Shown here in pieces: positions 51,370-59,426 of a stretch of DNA of 64,000 bases (its first letter is position 1; the number at the start of each line of letters is the position of its first letter). The position numbers were made by a program, and so were the translations under genes. Origin of the DNA: Actinomycetospora soli (GTDB lineage: Bacteria; Actinomycetota; Actinomycetes; Mycobacteriales; Pseudonocardiaceae); the NCBI RefSeq assembly GCF_021026295.1, contig NZ_JAJNDA010000020.1, forward strand, positions 1 through 64,000. Reading direction: 5' to 3'. The notes beneath the pieces are model-generated. The model had not been told where the DNA came from and ran no database searches. It saw only the letters and a program-made list of their open reading frames with translations.

Positions 51370-52128
51370 CTACCGCGCCCGCACTGCTCGGACCAGCCGC
51401 TCCGCCGCCCCGTCCGCCAGGTGCTCCACGACGACGTCGGTCTCCAGCGCCAACCCGTCCTCGAGCGGCAGCCGCAGCCCCTCGTGCACCAGACGCTTGG
51501 TGCGGGCCACAGCCTGGGGATCGCGGCTCGCCAACCGGGCCACCACGGCGTCGACCATCGCCTCGAACTCCTCGGCCGGCGCGGAGCGGTAGGCCAGCCC
51601 CCACTCGACGGCCTGCCGGCCGGAGAGCCGGTCGCCGAGCAGGATGTGCCCGAGCGCCCGCTGCGGGCCGACCAACCGCGGCAACCGCTGCGACCCGCCG
51701 CCCCCGGGCACCTGGCCGACGGCGAGGTGGTTGTCGGCGATCACCGCGTCGTCGCGGACCAGCGCGATGTCGCTGGCCTGCATGAACTCGAAGCCGCCCG
51801 CCATCGCGTGGCCCTCGACCACCGACACCACCGGCACCGGCAGCGTGGCGACCACAGCGCAGGCGCGCCCGAAGCGCTCGAAGAGCACCCGCAGCGCCGA
51901 CGGCCCGTCCGCCGCCAGCCGGGCCACCTCGTCGACGTCGCCCCCGGCGCAGAACGTGCCCCCGGCGCCCCGCACGACGATGACCGCGACCCCACCCGCC
52001 AGCGAGACCAGCGCGTCGTGCAGCCCGTCGGCGAGACCGATCGTCACGGCGTTGCGCGCGTGCGGCCGGTTCAGCGTCACGTGGCCGACGCGCCCCTCCA
52101 CCCGCGTGCGGACCGGGGCGTCCGACAT
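51370..52128 (-). CDS. Enoyl-CoA hydratase/isomerase
   Basis: 252 aa crotonase fold. CoA-binding FCAGGDVDEVARL and the oxyanion block VEGHAMAGGFEFMQASDIALV are present; one catalytic acid position falls in DNHLAVGQVPGGGGSQRLPRLVG, where a Gly replaces a classical Glu, so isomerase or hydrolase chemistry is possible. It is expressed from site e, divergent from the dioxygenase operon. Confidence 0.88.
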   Translation of the reverse strand: MSDAPVRTRVEGRVGHVTLNRPHARNAVTIGLADGLHDALVSLAGGVAVIVVRGAGGTFCAGGDVDEVARLAADGPSALRVLFERFGRACAVVATLPVPVVSVVEGHAMAGGFEFMQASDIALVRDDAVIADNHLAVGQVPGGGGSQRLPRLVGPQRALGHILLGDRLSGRQAVEWGLAYRSAPAEEFEAMVDAVVARLASRDPQAVARTKRLVHEGLRLPLEDGLALETDVVVEHLADGAAERLVRAVRAR

Positions 52129-52152
52129 GGGAGACCTCCTCGTCGAGCTATG

Positions 52153-52170
52153 TTCTAATCTGGATTAGAA
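52153..52170. promoter_or_regulatory. TetR-type operator site e
   Basis: TTCTAATCTGGATTAGAA matches the consensus at 17 of 18. It sits between the divergent enoyl-CoA hydratase gene (ATG 52128) and the dioxygenase operon (ATG 52191). Confidence 0.85.
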
Positions 52171-52190
52171 CTGTAGCCGAGGGAGTGCCG

Positions 52191-53408
52191 ATGTCCGACC
52201 GCGAGAAGCTCGCGCGCACGCTCTACGACGCGCTCGCCGCGGGCGACGCCGCCACGCTCGCCGACCTGCTCCACCCGGACTTCGTCGGTGAGACGACGGA
52301 GGGCCTGCCCCTCGACCTGGGCGGTCGCCACACCGGCCCCGAGGCGATGACGCAGGACTTCTGGTGGGCGATCGGGCGTAACTACCGGGCGCGCGCCGAG
52401 CCGGAGCGGATGCTCCCCCTCGCCGACGGCGGGCTCGTCGTCCTCGGCCGCTACACCGGCAGCGCCCGCGACGGCGGCGCCCCGCTGGACGCGGCCTTCG
52501 CGCACGTCCTGACCTTCGACGACGACCGGATCGTCGGGCTCGCGCAGTACACCGACAGCGCCCGCTGGGCGGCCGCGCTCCCCGCGCCGCCTGCCGGGCA
52601 GCGCCCGCTGCGGGTGGTCGAGTACGAGGTCGACGGCGGGGTGGCGACGGTTCGGCTGAACCGGCCCGACGCCGGGAACGCGATCGACCCGACCATGGTC
52701 GAGGACCTCTACGAGGCGTCCTTCCGGGCGGGCGCCGACCCTGCGGTGCGCGCCGTCCTGATCTGCGGGGCCGGGAGGAACCTCAGCGTCGGCGGCGACC
52801 TGCCGTTCTTCGCGCACACCGACGACGCCGAGCGCGCCTCTCGCCTGCGGCAGATGACCGACCTCTACCACCTGGCGCTCGACCGGTTCGCCGCGCTCGA
52901 CGTCCCCGTCGTGTGTGCGGTGCGCGGCGCCGCGGCCGGTGGCGGGATGGGCCTCGCGCACGTCGCCGACATCGTGGTCGCCGCCGAGGACGCGGCCTTC
53001 GTACTCGGCTACGGCGCGATCGGGCTGGCCATCGACGGCGCGAACAGCTGGTACCTGCCCCGCGTGGTCGGGATGCGGCGGGCGCAGGAGATGTTCCTGC
53101 TCAACCGTCGCCTCGACGGGCGGGAGGCGTACGAGTGGGGCCTCGTCACCGAGGTCCTGCCCGCCGACCAGGTCGAGACGCGCGCCCGCGCCCTCGCCGA
53201 CCGCCTCGCCGCCGGACCCACCGCCGCGTTCGGGCGGATGCGGCGGCTGCTCCGAGCCAGCTGGCAGACCGAGCTCTCCGAGCAGCTGGTGGCCGAGACC
53301 GCCGAGATGAGCGCGGCCGGGGCCACCGCCGACGCGGGCGAGGGCATCCGGGCCTTCGTCGCCAAGCGTCGTCCCGTGTTCCGTGGGCACGCAGGAGGAG
53401 ACCGTTGA
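52191..53408 (+). CDS. SnoaL-like domain fused to enoyl-CoA hydratase
   Basis: 405 aa from ATG 52191 (GAGGGAG upstream). Residues about 1-130 are an NTF2/SnoaL-like fold (ARTLYDALAAGDAATLADLLHPDFVGETTEGLPLDLGGRHTGPEAM); about 145-400 are crotonase (NRPDAGNAIDPTMV, CGAGRNLSVGGDLPFF, VRGAAAGGGMGLAHVADIVVA). The in-frame junction shows no break. SnoaL domains cyclise or hydrate small substrates, so the fusion may do two consecutive steps on a CoA-linked intermediate. First gene of the dioxygenase operon. Confidence 0.85.
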   Translation: MSDREKLARTLYDALAAGDAATLADLLHPDFVGETTEGLPLDLGGRHTGPEAMTQDFWWAIGRNYRARAEPERMLPLADGGLVVLGRYTGSARDGGAPLDAAFAHVLTFDDDRIVGLAQYTDSARWAAALPAPPAGQRPLRVVEYEVDGGVATVRLNRPDAGNAIDPTMVEDLYEASFRAGADPAVRAVLICGAGRNLSVGGDLPFFAHTDDAERASRLRQMTDLYHLALDRFAALDVPVVCAVRGAAAGGGMGLAHVADIVVAAEDAAFVLGYGAIGLAIDGANSWYLPRVVGMRRAQEMFLLNRRLDGREAYEWGLVTEVLPADQVETRARALADRLAAGPTAAFGRMRRLLRASWQTELSEQLVAETAEMSAAGATADAGEGIRAFVAKRRPVFRGHAGGDR

Positions 53409-54661
53409 CCACCACCACCGACCTCCGGTCACGGGTCGAGCCCGACCGGGTCCACGGGTCGCTCTACACCGACCCCGCGATCTACGCGCAGGAGCTCGAG
53501 CGCATCTGGTACACGACGTGGGTCTACGTCGGGCACACCAGTGAGATCCCGCAGCCCAACGACTACGTCCGCAAGAACATCGGCCCGCAGCAGGTGGTAC
53601 TCACCCGCGACCGCACCGGGGCGATCCACGTCCTGCACAACCGGTGCTCGCACCGCGGGAACCTCGTCTGCGACGCCGACCGCGGCAACTCCTCGTCGTT
53701 CCGCTGCCCGTACCACGGGTGGACGTTCGCGAACACGGGCGAGCTCCTCGGGTTCCCGTTCAACCAGGGCTACGGGGGTGCGCAGGCGAAGGAGCGGCTC
53801 GCCGGACTCGGCGCCGCCCCCCGCGTCGAGAGCTACCGCGGCTTCGTCTTCGCGAGCCTCGCCGCCGAGGGCCCGACCCTGCGCGAGCACCTCGGCGCGG
53901 CCGCCGAGCGCATCGACCAGCTGTGTCGCCTCTCCCCCGAGGGCGAGGTGGAGCTGACGGCGGGCTGGGTCCGCCACGAGGTCACCGCGAACTGGAAGAT
54001 GCTCGTCGAGAACGAGACCGACGGCTACCACCCGCAGTTCGTGCACTCGTCGATCTTCTCGATCTCCGGCAGCGGGATCGGCGCGCTCTACAGCGACAAG
54101 TCGACCGCGGTGACCCGCGCCCTGGGCGGCGGGCACTCGGAGAACGACCTGAGCCCCGAGTTCCGCAAGCTCGGCGTCCCCATGGGGTGGGCCGGCACCC
54201 CGGAGGCGAGGATTCCGGACTACGCGGCCGCGATGCGCGCGGCGTACGGGAAGGAGACCGGCGACGAGATCATGATCAACGGGTCACCCCACGTCATGAT
54301 CTTCCCGAACCTCTTCATCGCCGAGATCCAGCTCTTCGTCATCCAGCCGCTCGCGGTCGACCGCACCGTCCAGCACGTCACGGCCATCCAGTTCGCCGGC
54401 GCGCCCGACCTCAACCGCCGGCTGGTCACCCAGTGCGTCGGCTCCGTCGGCCCCGCCGGGATGCTGCTCGCCGACGACGCCGAGATGTACGAGCGCAACC
54501 AGCGCGGCGTCGCCCAGCGGCAACCGGAGTGGCTCGACCTCAGCCGGGGCCTCCAGCGCGAGCGCACCGACGAGCGCGGGTTCACCGTCGGGACCGCCAC
54601 CGACGAGACGTCGATGCGCGCGATGTGGGCGCACTACCTCACGCTCATGGACCCGGCATGA
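53405..54661 (+). CDS. Ring-hydroxylating Rieske dioxygenase, alpha subunit
   Basis: 418 aa, TTG start overlapping the previous stop (TTGA) with GGAGGAG upstream. Rieske cluster CSHRGNLV and CPYHGWTF; mononuclear iron site in NWKMLVENETDGYHPQFVHSSIF (Asp, His, His). Together with the beta subunit downstream it forms an aromatic-ring or C-H hydroxylating oxygenase. No ferredoxin or reductase gene lies nearby, so electron transfer proteins must be encoded elsewhere. Confidence 0.93.
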   Translation: MTTTTDLRSRVEPDRVHGSLYTDPAIYAQELERIWYTTWVYVGHTSEIPQPNDYVRKNIGPQQVVLTRDRTGAIHVLHNRCSHRGNLVCDADRGNSSSFRCPYHGWTFANTGELLGFPFNQGYGGAQAKERLAGLGAAPRVESYRGFVFASLAAEGPTLREHLGAAAERIDQLCRLSPEGEVELTAGWVRHEVTANWKMLVENETDGYHPQFVHSSIFSISGSGIGALYSDKSTAVTRALGGGHSENDLSPEFRKLGVPMGWAGTPEARIPDYAAAMRAAYGKETGDEIMINGSPHVMIFPNLFIAEIQLFVIQPLAVDRTVQHVTAIQFAGAPDLNRRLVTQCVGSVGPAGMLLADDAEMYERNQRGVAQRQPEWLDLSRGLQRERTDERGFTVGTATDETSMRAMWAHYLTLMDPA

Positions 54662-55146
54662 CCGCCGTCGAGGAGGGCACGATCGCGCTCGCCGAGGCCG
54701 CGGCGTTCCTCTACCGGGAGGCGCGCCTGGCCGACGCCTGGGAGCTCGAGGCGTGGGAGGCGCTCTGGACCGACGACGCGACCTACCACGTCCCGGTCGA
54801 CGACGCCCAGGACCCACGGACTCACATGTCGATCATCTTCGACAACCGGAACCGCATCGCCACCCGCATCAAGCAGCTGCAGACCGGCAAGCGCCACTCC
54901 CAACGACCGCTCTCCCGGCTGTGCCGCTCGGTCACCAACGTCGAGGTCCTCGGGCAGGAGGGCACGGACACCGTCGTCACCTCGGTGGTGCAGGTCCTGG
55001 AGTCCCGCGACCGCGGCTCGACGTGGTGGGTGGGCCGCGTGACCCACCGGCTGCGCCGGGTCGACGGCGAGCTGCGGATGGCGGGCAAGAAGGTCGTGCT
55101 CGTCGACTCCGACCGCGCGCTGCCCTCGATGTCGTTCCTGCTCTGA
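54658..55146 (+). CDS. Ring-hydroxylating dioxygenase, beta subunit
   Basis: 162 aa, ATG overlapping the alpha stop (ATGA). The NTF2-like beta fold is shown by AAAFLYREARLADAWELEAWEALWTDDATYHVPV, RIATRIKQLQTGKRHSQRPLSRLCRSVTNVEV and VGRVTHRLRRVDGELRMAGKKVVLVDSD. It is structural in the alpha3-beta3 hexamer. Confidence 0.93.
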   Translation: MTAVEEGTIALAEAAAFLYREARLADAWELEAWEALWTDDATYHVPVDDAQDPRTHMSIIFDNRNRIATRIKQLQTGKRHSQRPLSRLCRSVTNVEVLGQEGTDTVVTSVVQVLESRDRGSTWWVGRVTHRLRRVDGELRMAGKKVVLVDSDRALPSMSFLL

Positions 55147-55379
55147 TGGACGACGACGGGTTGGTGGCCAGCGAGTTCGCCACCGTGCGGGTCTCGCTCG
55201 ACACGCAGGGCAACAGCCCTCGGCTGCGCCTCGAGGACCTCCGGTCCGGCGCCGTGCGGTTCCTCGACGCGCTGGAGCTCGAGTCGATCGTCTGGGCGCC
55301 CGAGGGCTTCCTGCGCGAGCTGCTCGACCCGTCCCGGCACCGGTGGCGTGACGACGGGTCCGCGGGCGGCGGACCGTAG
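55146..55379 (+). CDS. Small conserved-looking protein coupled to the dioxygenase
   Basis: 77 aa; its ATG shares one base with the beta-subunit stop (TGATG), so it is translationally coupled. MDDDGLVASEFATVRVSLDTQGNSPRLRLEDLRSG then ALELESIVWAPEGFLRELLDPSRHRW: a short beta region followed by helix, no Cys or membrane segment. Not recognised. Coupling suggests a chaperone-like or accessory role for the oxygenase. Confidence 0.6.
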   Translation: MDDDGLVASEFATVRVSLDTQGNSPRLRLEDLRSGAVRFLDALELESIVWAPEGFLRELLDPSRHRWRDDGSAGGGP

Positions 55380-55388
55380 GCTCCGGCC

Positions 55389-56009
55389 GTGGCACGAGAA
55401 CGGCCCGGGCCGGTGCGCGAGGGAGCGAAGTCCGCGCGGACGCGGGAGCGCATCCTGCTCGCCGCCGCCCAGGTGCTGAGCCGGAAGGGCTACGCCGGGA
55501 CCCGGCTCTCCGACGTCGCCACGCTCGCCGAGGTCCAGGCGCCCGCCGTCTACTACTACTGGACCTCGCGCGAGGAGCTGCTCGAGGAGGTCGTCACCGT
55601 CGGCCAGCGGGCCACCATGGAGCACGTCGTCGCATCCATGGAGGCGCTGCCCGTCGGCACCCCGGCGATGGAGCGGATCGCCCGCGCGGTCGCCGCGCAC
55701 CTCGAGGTGGTCCTCGGCCGCTCGGACTTCTCCCAGGCCGCGATCCGCAACGCCGGACAGCTCCCCGCCGACATCCGCGAACGCCAGCTCGTCGGGCAGC
55801 GGGAGTACGCGGACGTCTGGCGCCGGCTCGTCGAGGAGGCCGTCGCCGCCGGGGAGATGTCCCCCGACGTCGACACCCGGGCCGCCCGGATGCTCGTGCT
55901 CGGCGCGCTCAACTGGGCGCCGGAGTGGTGGGACCCGGAGCGCAACCCGCTGGAGGAGGTCGTCGCGATCACCCAGCGGATCGTGCGCCGGGGTCTCCGC
56001 CCGTCCTGA
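55389..56009 (+). CDS. TetR-family regulator 1
   Basis: 206 aa, GTG start. The helix-turn-helix region ARTRERILLAAAQVLSRKGYAGTRLSDVATLAEVQAPAVYYYWTSREELLEEV is nearly the same as in the TetR at 61472, including recognition helix QAPAxYYY; the ligand domain is also similar. It probably binds the eight palindromic sites of the cluster. Located 10 bp downstream of the dioxygenase operon, which is likely to include it and so give feedback. Confidence 0.9.
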   Translation: MARERPGPVREGAKSARTRERILLAAAQVLSRKGYAGTRLSDVATLAEVQAPAVYYYWTSREELLEEVVTVGQRATMEHVVASMEALPVGTPAMERIARAVAAHLEVVLGRSDFSQAAIRNAGQLPADIRERQLVGQREYADVWRRLVEEAVAAGEMSPDVDTRAARMLVLGALNWAPEWWDPERNPLEEVVAITQRIVRRGLRPS

Positions 56010-56027
56010 CGGCGGGTGCGGGTGCGG

Positions 56028-56073
56028 GTCAGCCGTGGCCCACCGCTGACGCTGGACGTCAGCAGGTCGCCAC
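56028..56073. repeat. Hairpin repeat (copy 2, degraded)
   Basis: It shares GTCAGCCGTGGCCCAC-N2-CTGACG with the repeat at 49021-49073 but has lost most of the outer 3' arm (CGTCAGCAGGTCGCCAC remains). It lies between the TetR stop and operator f. Confidence 0.7.
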
Positions 56074-56090
56074 ACTCCCCTGTCCGAAGT

Positions 56091-56108
56091 TCTTACTCTG
56101 GATTAAAC
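56091..56108. promoter_or_regulatory. TetR-type operator site f
   Basis: TCTTACTCTGGATTAAAC matches the consensus at 12 of 18, with the TCTGGATTA core preserved. It lies 34 bp before the thiolase ATG. Confidence 0.55.
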
Positions 56109-56142
56109 TCGGCGCACCCAGTTCCCGCACGCGGAGGTGCCC

Positions 56143-57294
56143 ATGCCCGAGGCCTACATCGTCGACGCCGTCCGCAGCCCGGTCGGCCGGCGCAACGGGG
56201 GGCTGGCGAAGGTCCACCCGGCCGACCTGGCGGCGCACCCGATCCGGCAGCTCGTCGAGCGCACCGGGGTCGACCCGGAGGCGATCGACGACGTCATCCT
56301 CGGCTGCCTCGACACGATCGGCGCCCAGGCCGGCGACATCGCACGCACCGCGGCCCTGGCGGCCGGGCTCCCCGAATCGGTCCCCTGCGTCACCGTGGAC
56401 CGGCAGTGCGGCTCGTCGCAACAGGCCGTCGGCTTCGCCGCGCAGGCGGTGATGTCCGGGACCGCCGACCTCGTCCTCGCGGGCGGGGTGCAGGTCATGA
56501 GCCAGTACCCGATCCTGTCGTCGTTCGCCGCCGGCGAGCCCTTCGGCGCGGTCGACCCCTGGACCGGCTGCGAGGGCTGGGAGGCGCGCTACGGCAACCA
56601 GGAGATCTCCCAGTTCCGGGCGGCCGAGATGATCGCCGACCGCTGGGACATCTCCCGCGAGGCCATGGAGCGCTTCGCCTACGAGAGCCACCACCGGGCG
56701 CTGCGGGCGATCGACGAGGGCCGGTTCGACCGCGAGATCGTGCCGATCGCCGGGCTCTCCGCCGACGAGGGCCCGCGCGCCGACACCACCCCCGAGAAGA
56801 TGGCCGGCCTGAAGACGCTCGCGCCCGGCGGGAAGATCACCGCCGGTGTGGCCAGCCAGATCTCCGACGGCGCGGCGTGCCTCGCGATCGCCTCGGAGCA
56901 GGCCGTGGCCGACCACGGTCTCACCCCCCGGGCCCGCGTCCACCACGTCTCGGCCCGCGGCACCGACCCGGTGATCATGCTGACCGCCCCGATCCCGGCC
57001 ACCGCGCACGCCTTGAAGAAGACCGGGCTCGACATCGGCGACATCGACGTCGTCGAGATCAACGAGGCCTTCGCCAGCGTCGTGCAGGCGTGGCTGATCG
57101 AGACCGGCGCCGACCCGGCGCGCGTCAACCCGAACGGCGGGGCCATCGCCCTCGGGCACCCGCTCGGCGCCACCGGCGCGCGGCTCATGACGACGATGCT
57201 CCACGAACTGGAGCGCACCGGCGGCCGCTACGGGCTGCAGACGATGTGCGAGGGCGGCGGCCAGGCCAACGTCACGATCATCGAGCGGCTGTAG
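56143..57294 (+). CDS. Thiolase (acetyl-CoA acetyltransferase, FadA type)
   Basis: 383 aa from ATG 56143 (GGAGG upstream). Nucleophile Cys in VDRQCGSSQQAV (about residue 88), His in NGGAIALGHPLGATGARLMT and second Cys in LQTMCEGGGQANVTIIE. It releases acetyl- or propionyl-CoA from 3-ketoacyl-CoA, closing a beta-oxidation round. Its stop abuts the stop of the convergent hydratase with no gap. Confidence 0.94.
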   Translation: MPEAYIVDAVRSPVGRRNGGLAKVHPADLAAHPIRQLVERTGVDPEAIDDVILGCLDTIGAQAGDIARTAALAAGLPESVPCVTVDRQCGSSQQAVGFAAQAVMSGTADLVLAGGVQVMSQYPILSSFAAGEPFGAVDPWTGCEGWEARYGNQEISQFRAAEMIADRWDISREAMERFAYESHHRALRAIDEGRFDREIVPIAGLSADEGPRADTTPEKMAGLKTLAPGGKITAGVASQISDGAACLAIASEQAVADHGLTPRARVHHVSARGTDPVIMLTAPIPATAHALKKTGLDIGDIDVVEINEAFASVVQAWLIETGADPARVNPNGGAIALGHPLGATGARLMTTMLHELERTGGRYGLQTMCEGGGQANVTIIERL

Positions 57295-58089
57295 CTACCG
57301 ACCGACGAACCTCGGGGGCCGCCGCTCGATGACGGCGGCGAGCCCCTCGAGGGAGTCGGCGGTACCGGACAGCTCGGACACGGTCCGGGCCTCCTCCGGC
57401 AGCTGCGCCTCCACCCGCGAGCCGAGCCCCGACCACATCAGCCGCTTCGTCGCGGCCAGCGCCAGCGGGGCGCCGTCGACGAGGCGGGCGACCAGCTCGT
57501 CGACCGCCGCGTCGAGCCCGTCGTCGGGAACGACCCGCGTGAGCAGCCCCAGCTCGAGCGCCTCCGCGGCCGTGAGCACCGGGTTGGTCAGCGAGATCTC
57601 CAGCGCCTTGCGCAGCCCGACCAGCGCCGGGAGCGTCACCGTGGTCCCGGCGTCGGGCGCCATGCCCACCCGCGTCGCCCCGCCGAGGAAGGACGCCGAC
57701 TCCGCCGCCACGACGAGGTCGGAGGCGCAGACCAGCCCGAAGCCGCCGCCCCCGGCGGCGAATCCCTGCACCTTCGTGACGACGGGTGCGGGCAGGTTCA
57801 GCAGTCCCTGCACCACGATCTGCAGCCACGACGTGGCCTCGCGCAGGTAGTCGGGCAGCCCCTCGCCCTTGCTCGCGAACGTCTTGACGTCGCCGCCGGC
57901 GCAGAAGTGCCGCCCCTCCCCCGACAGCACGAGGACACGCAGGCCCGGCCGGCCGTGGCAGGTCATGACGGCGTCGTGGAAGGCGCGCAGGAGCGGTACG
58001 TCGAGCCCGTTGCTCGCCTCCGGACGATTCAGCCGCAGGCGCGCGACGCCGCGGTCGTCGACGTCGAGCAGGACGGGCGAGGAGCTCAC
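57295..58089 (-). CDS. Enoyl-CoA hydratase/isomerase
   Basis: 264 aa. Crotonase features: NRPEASNGLDVPLL, FCAGGDVKTFASKGEG, VQGFAAGGGGFGLVCASDLVVAA, GATRVGMAPDAGTTVTLPALVG (one catalytic acid), and LTRVVPDD. Its start directly follows the P450 stop, so both come from site g. Confidence 0.9.
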   Translation of the reverse strand: MSSSPVLLDVDDRGVARLRLNRPEASNGLDVPLLRAFHDAVMTCHGRPGLRVLVLSGEGRHFCAGGDVKTFASKGEGLPDYLREATSWLQIVVQGLLNLPAPVVTKVQGFAAGGGGFGLVCASDLVVAAESASFLGGATRVGMAPDAGTTVTLPALVGLRKALEISLTNPVLTAAEALELGLLTRVVPDDGLDAAVDELVARLVDGAPLALAATKRLMWSGLGSRVEAQLPEEARTVSELSGTADSLEGLAAVIERRPPRFVGR

Positions 58090-59358
58090 TCAGGGCCTCC
58101 GCAAGGTGTATGGCATGGACGTGATCGCCTGCATGAAGTTGCCGGCGAGGTAGGTCGGCTCTCCGGCCTCGAGCCCCGGAGCGCGCGTCAGGAGCTCGCC
58201 GAACAGGGCGCGGAGCTGGGTCTTCGCGAGCTGGTTCCCGAGGCAGTAGTGCGGCCCGCCGCCGCCGAAGCCGACGTGCGGGTTGGGGTCGCGGGTGATG
58301 TCGAAGCGCATCGGGTCGGCGAACACCTCGGGGTCGCGGTTGCCCGAGGCGTAGAACAGCACCACCCAGTCGCCCTGCCGGATGCGCCGGCCGTGCAGCT
58401 CGACGTCGCGGGTCGCGGTGCGTCGGAAGGTCATGACGGGGGTGGCCCAGCGGACGAACTCGTCCACGGCGGGGCCGATCCGCCCGTCGAGGTCGGCCGC
58501 CAGCAGGTCCCGCTGGTCGGGGTGCAGCGTGAACTGCCGGACCGTGCTCGAGATCGTGTTCCGCGTCGTGTCGTTGCCGGCCACCGAGAGCAGCACGAAG
58601 AAGGCCGCGATCTCGTCGTCGTTGAGACGCTCGCCGTCGACCTCGGCCTGGACGAGGTTCGTCATGAGGTCGTCGGCCGGGTGCGCGCGGCGGTCCTCGG
58701 CGTGCTCGAGCGCGATCCGCATCAGCCCGAGCAGGGACTCCCAGAGCAGCTCGGCGGGCTCCCGGCCCTGCCGGACGTCCTCGTCGCCCCAGCTCACCAT
58801 GCCGTCCGCCGCGGCGGTCGCGAGCTCCCGCGTCTCCTGGTCCTCGAGCCCCATCATCTCGAAGATCGTCCACTGCGGGAGGCGGCGGGAGACCTGCGCG
58901 ACGAAGTCGCCGCTCTCCGTCTCCAGGAGCTCGTCGACGAGCCGGCGGGCCTGGTCGCGGATCTGCGCCTCGATCGTCCGCACCCGCTTCGGGGTGAAGG
59001 CCGCCGAGACGAGGCGGCGCAGCTGGGTGTGCCGCGGGGCGTCGGTCGCGAGGAACGAGCTGGCCGACTCCAGGATCGCGACCGGGACGTCCTCCATCTG
59101 GATGCCCTCGCCGGAGCAGAAGGTCCCGGGGTCCTTGCTGACGGCGACGATGTCGGCGTGGCGGGTCACCGCCCAGAAGCCGGCGCCGTCCTCCGGCGGC
59201 ATCATCGAGCCCTCCGCGGGCGGGTGCCAGCTGATCGGGCGTTCCCGGCGCAGGACCGCGAAGTCGGCCTCCCGGTCCTCCGGGGACTTCGCCCAGAACG
59301 ACAGCGGCGCGAGCGAGACCTCGTCGTTGGGGGGCCGGTCGGTGGTCGCGGTCGTCAT
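58090..59358 (-). CDS. Cytochrome P450 (CYP125/CYP142-like)
   Basis: 422 aa soluble P450. I-helix AGNDTTRNTISSTVRQF (the A-G-N-x-T-T pattern of CYP124/125/142), K-helix ExxR in DEFVRWATPVMTFRRTA and haem Cys in GFGGGGPHYCLGNQLAKTQLRALF. In mycobacteria these P450s hydroxylate the terminal methyl of cholesterol or branched lipids to a carboxylic acid. With CoA ligase and racemase in the cluster this suggests an isoprenoid-like side chain. No dedicated ferredoxin gene is adjacent. Confidence 0.93.
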   Translation of the reverse strand: MTTATTDRPPNDEVSLAPLSFWAKSPEDREADFAVLRRERPISWHPPAEGSMMPPEDGAGFWAVTRHADIVAVSKDPGTFCSGEGIQMEDVPVAILESASSFLATDAPRHTQLRRLVSAAFTPKRVRTIEAQIRDQARRLVDELLETESGDFVAQVSRRLPQWTIFEMMGLEDQETRELATAAADGMVSWGDEDVRQGREPAELLWESLLGLMRIALEHAEDRRAHPADDLMTNLVQAEVDGERLNDDEIAAFFVLLSVAGNDTTRNTISSTVRQFTLHPDQRDLLAADLDGRIGPAVDEFVRWATPVMTFRRTATRDVELHGRRIRQGDWVVLFYASGNRDPEVFADPMRFDITRDPNPHVGFGGGGPHYCLGNQLAKTQLRALFGELLTRAPGLEAGEPTYLAGNFMQAITSMPYTLRRP

Positions 59359-59380
59359 CGCACACTCCCTCGCAGCGGTG

Positions 59381-59398
59381 GTCTAATCTAGATTAGAA
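59381..59398. promoter_or_regulatory. TetR-type operator site g (perfect palindrome)
   Basis: GTCTAATCTAGATTAGAA contains an exact 16-bp palindrome TCTAATCTAGATTAGA, the best copy in the window. It lies between the divergent P450 (ATG 59358) and SDR (GTG 59427) genes. Confidence 0.9.
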
Positions 59399-59426
59399 GA
59401 AGTGCCCCCGGGACGGAAGGACGGCC

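Noticed and set aside
50783-51785. Open frames through the CGACAAGG array
   Set aside because: Their translations merely repeat the octamer (DKAG, RQGG, TRW units) and cross the hydratase gene antisense; the repeat is better treated as non-coding.
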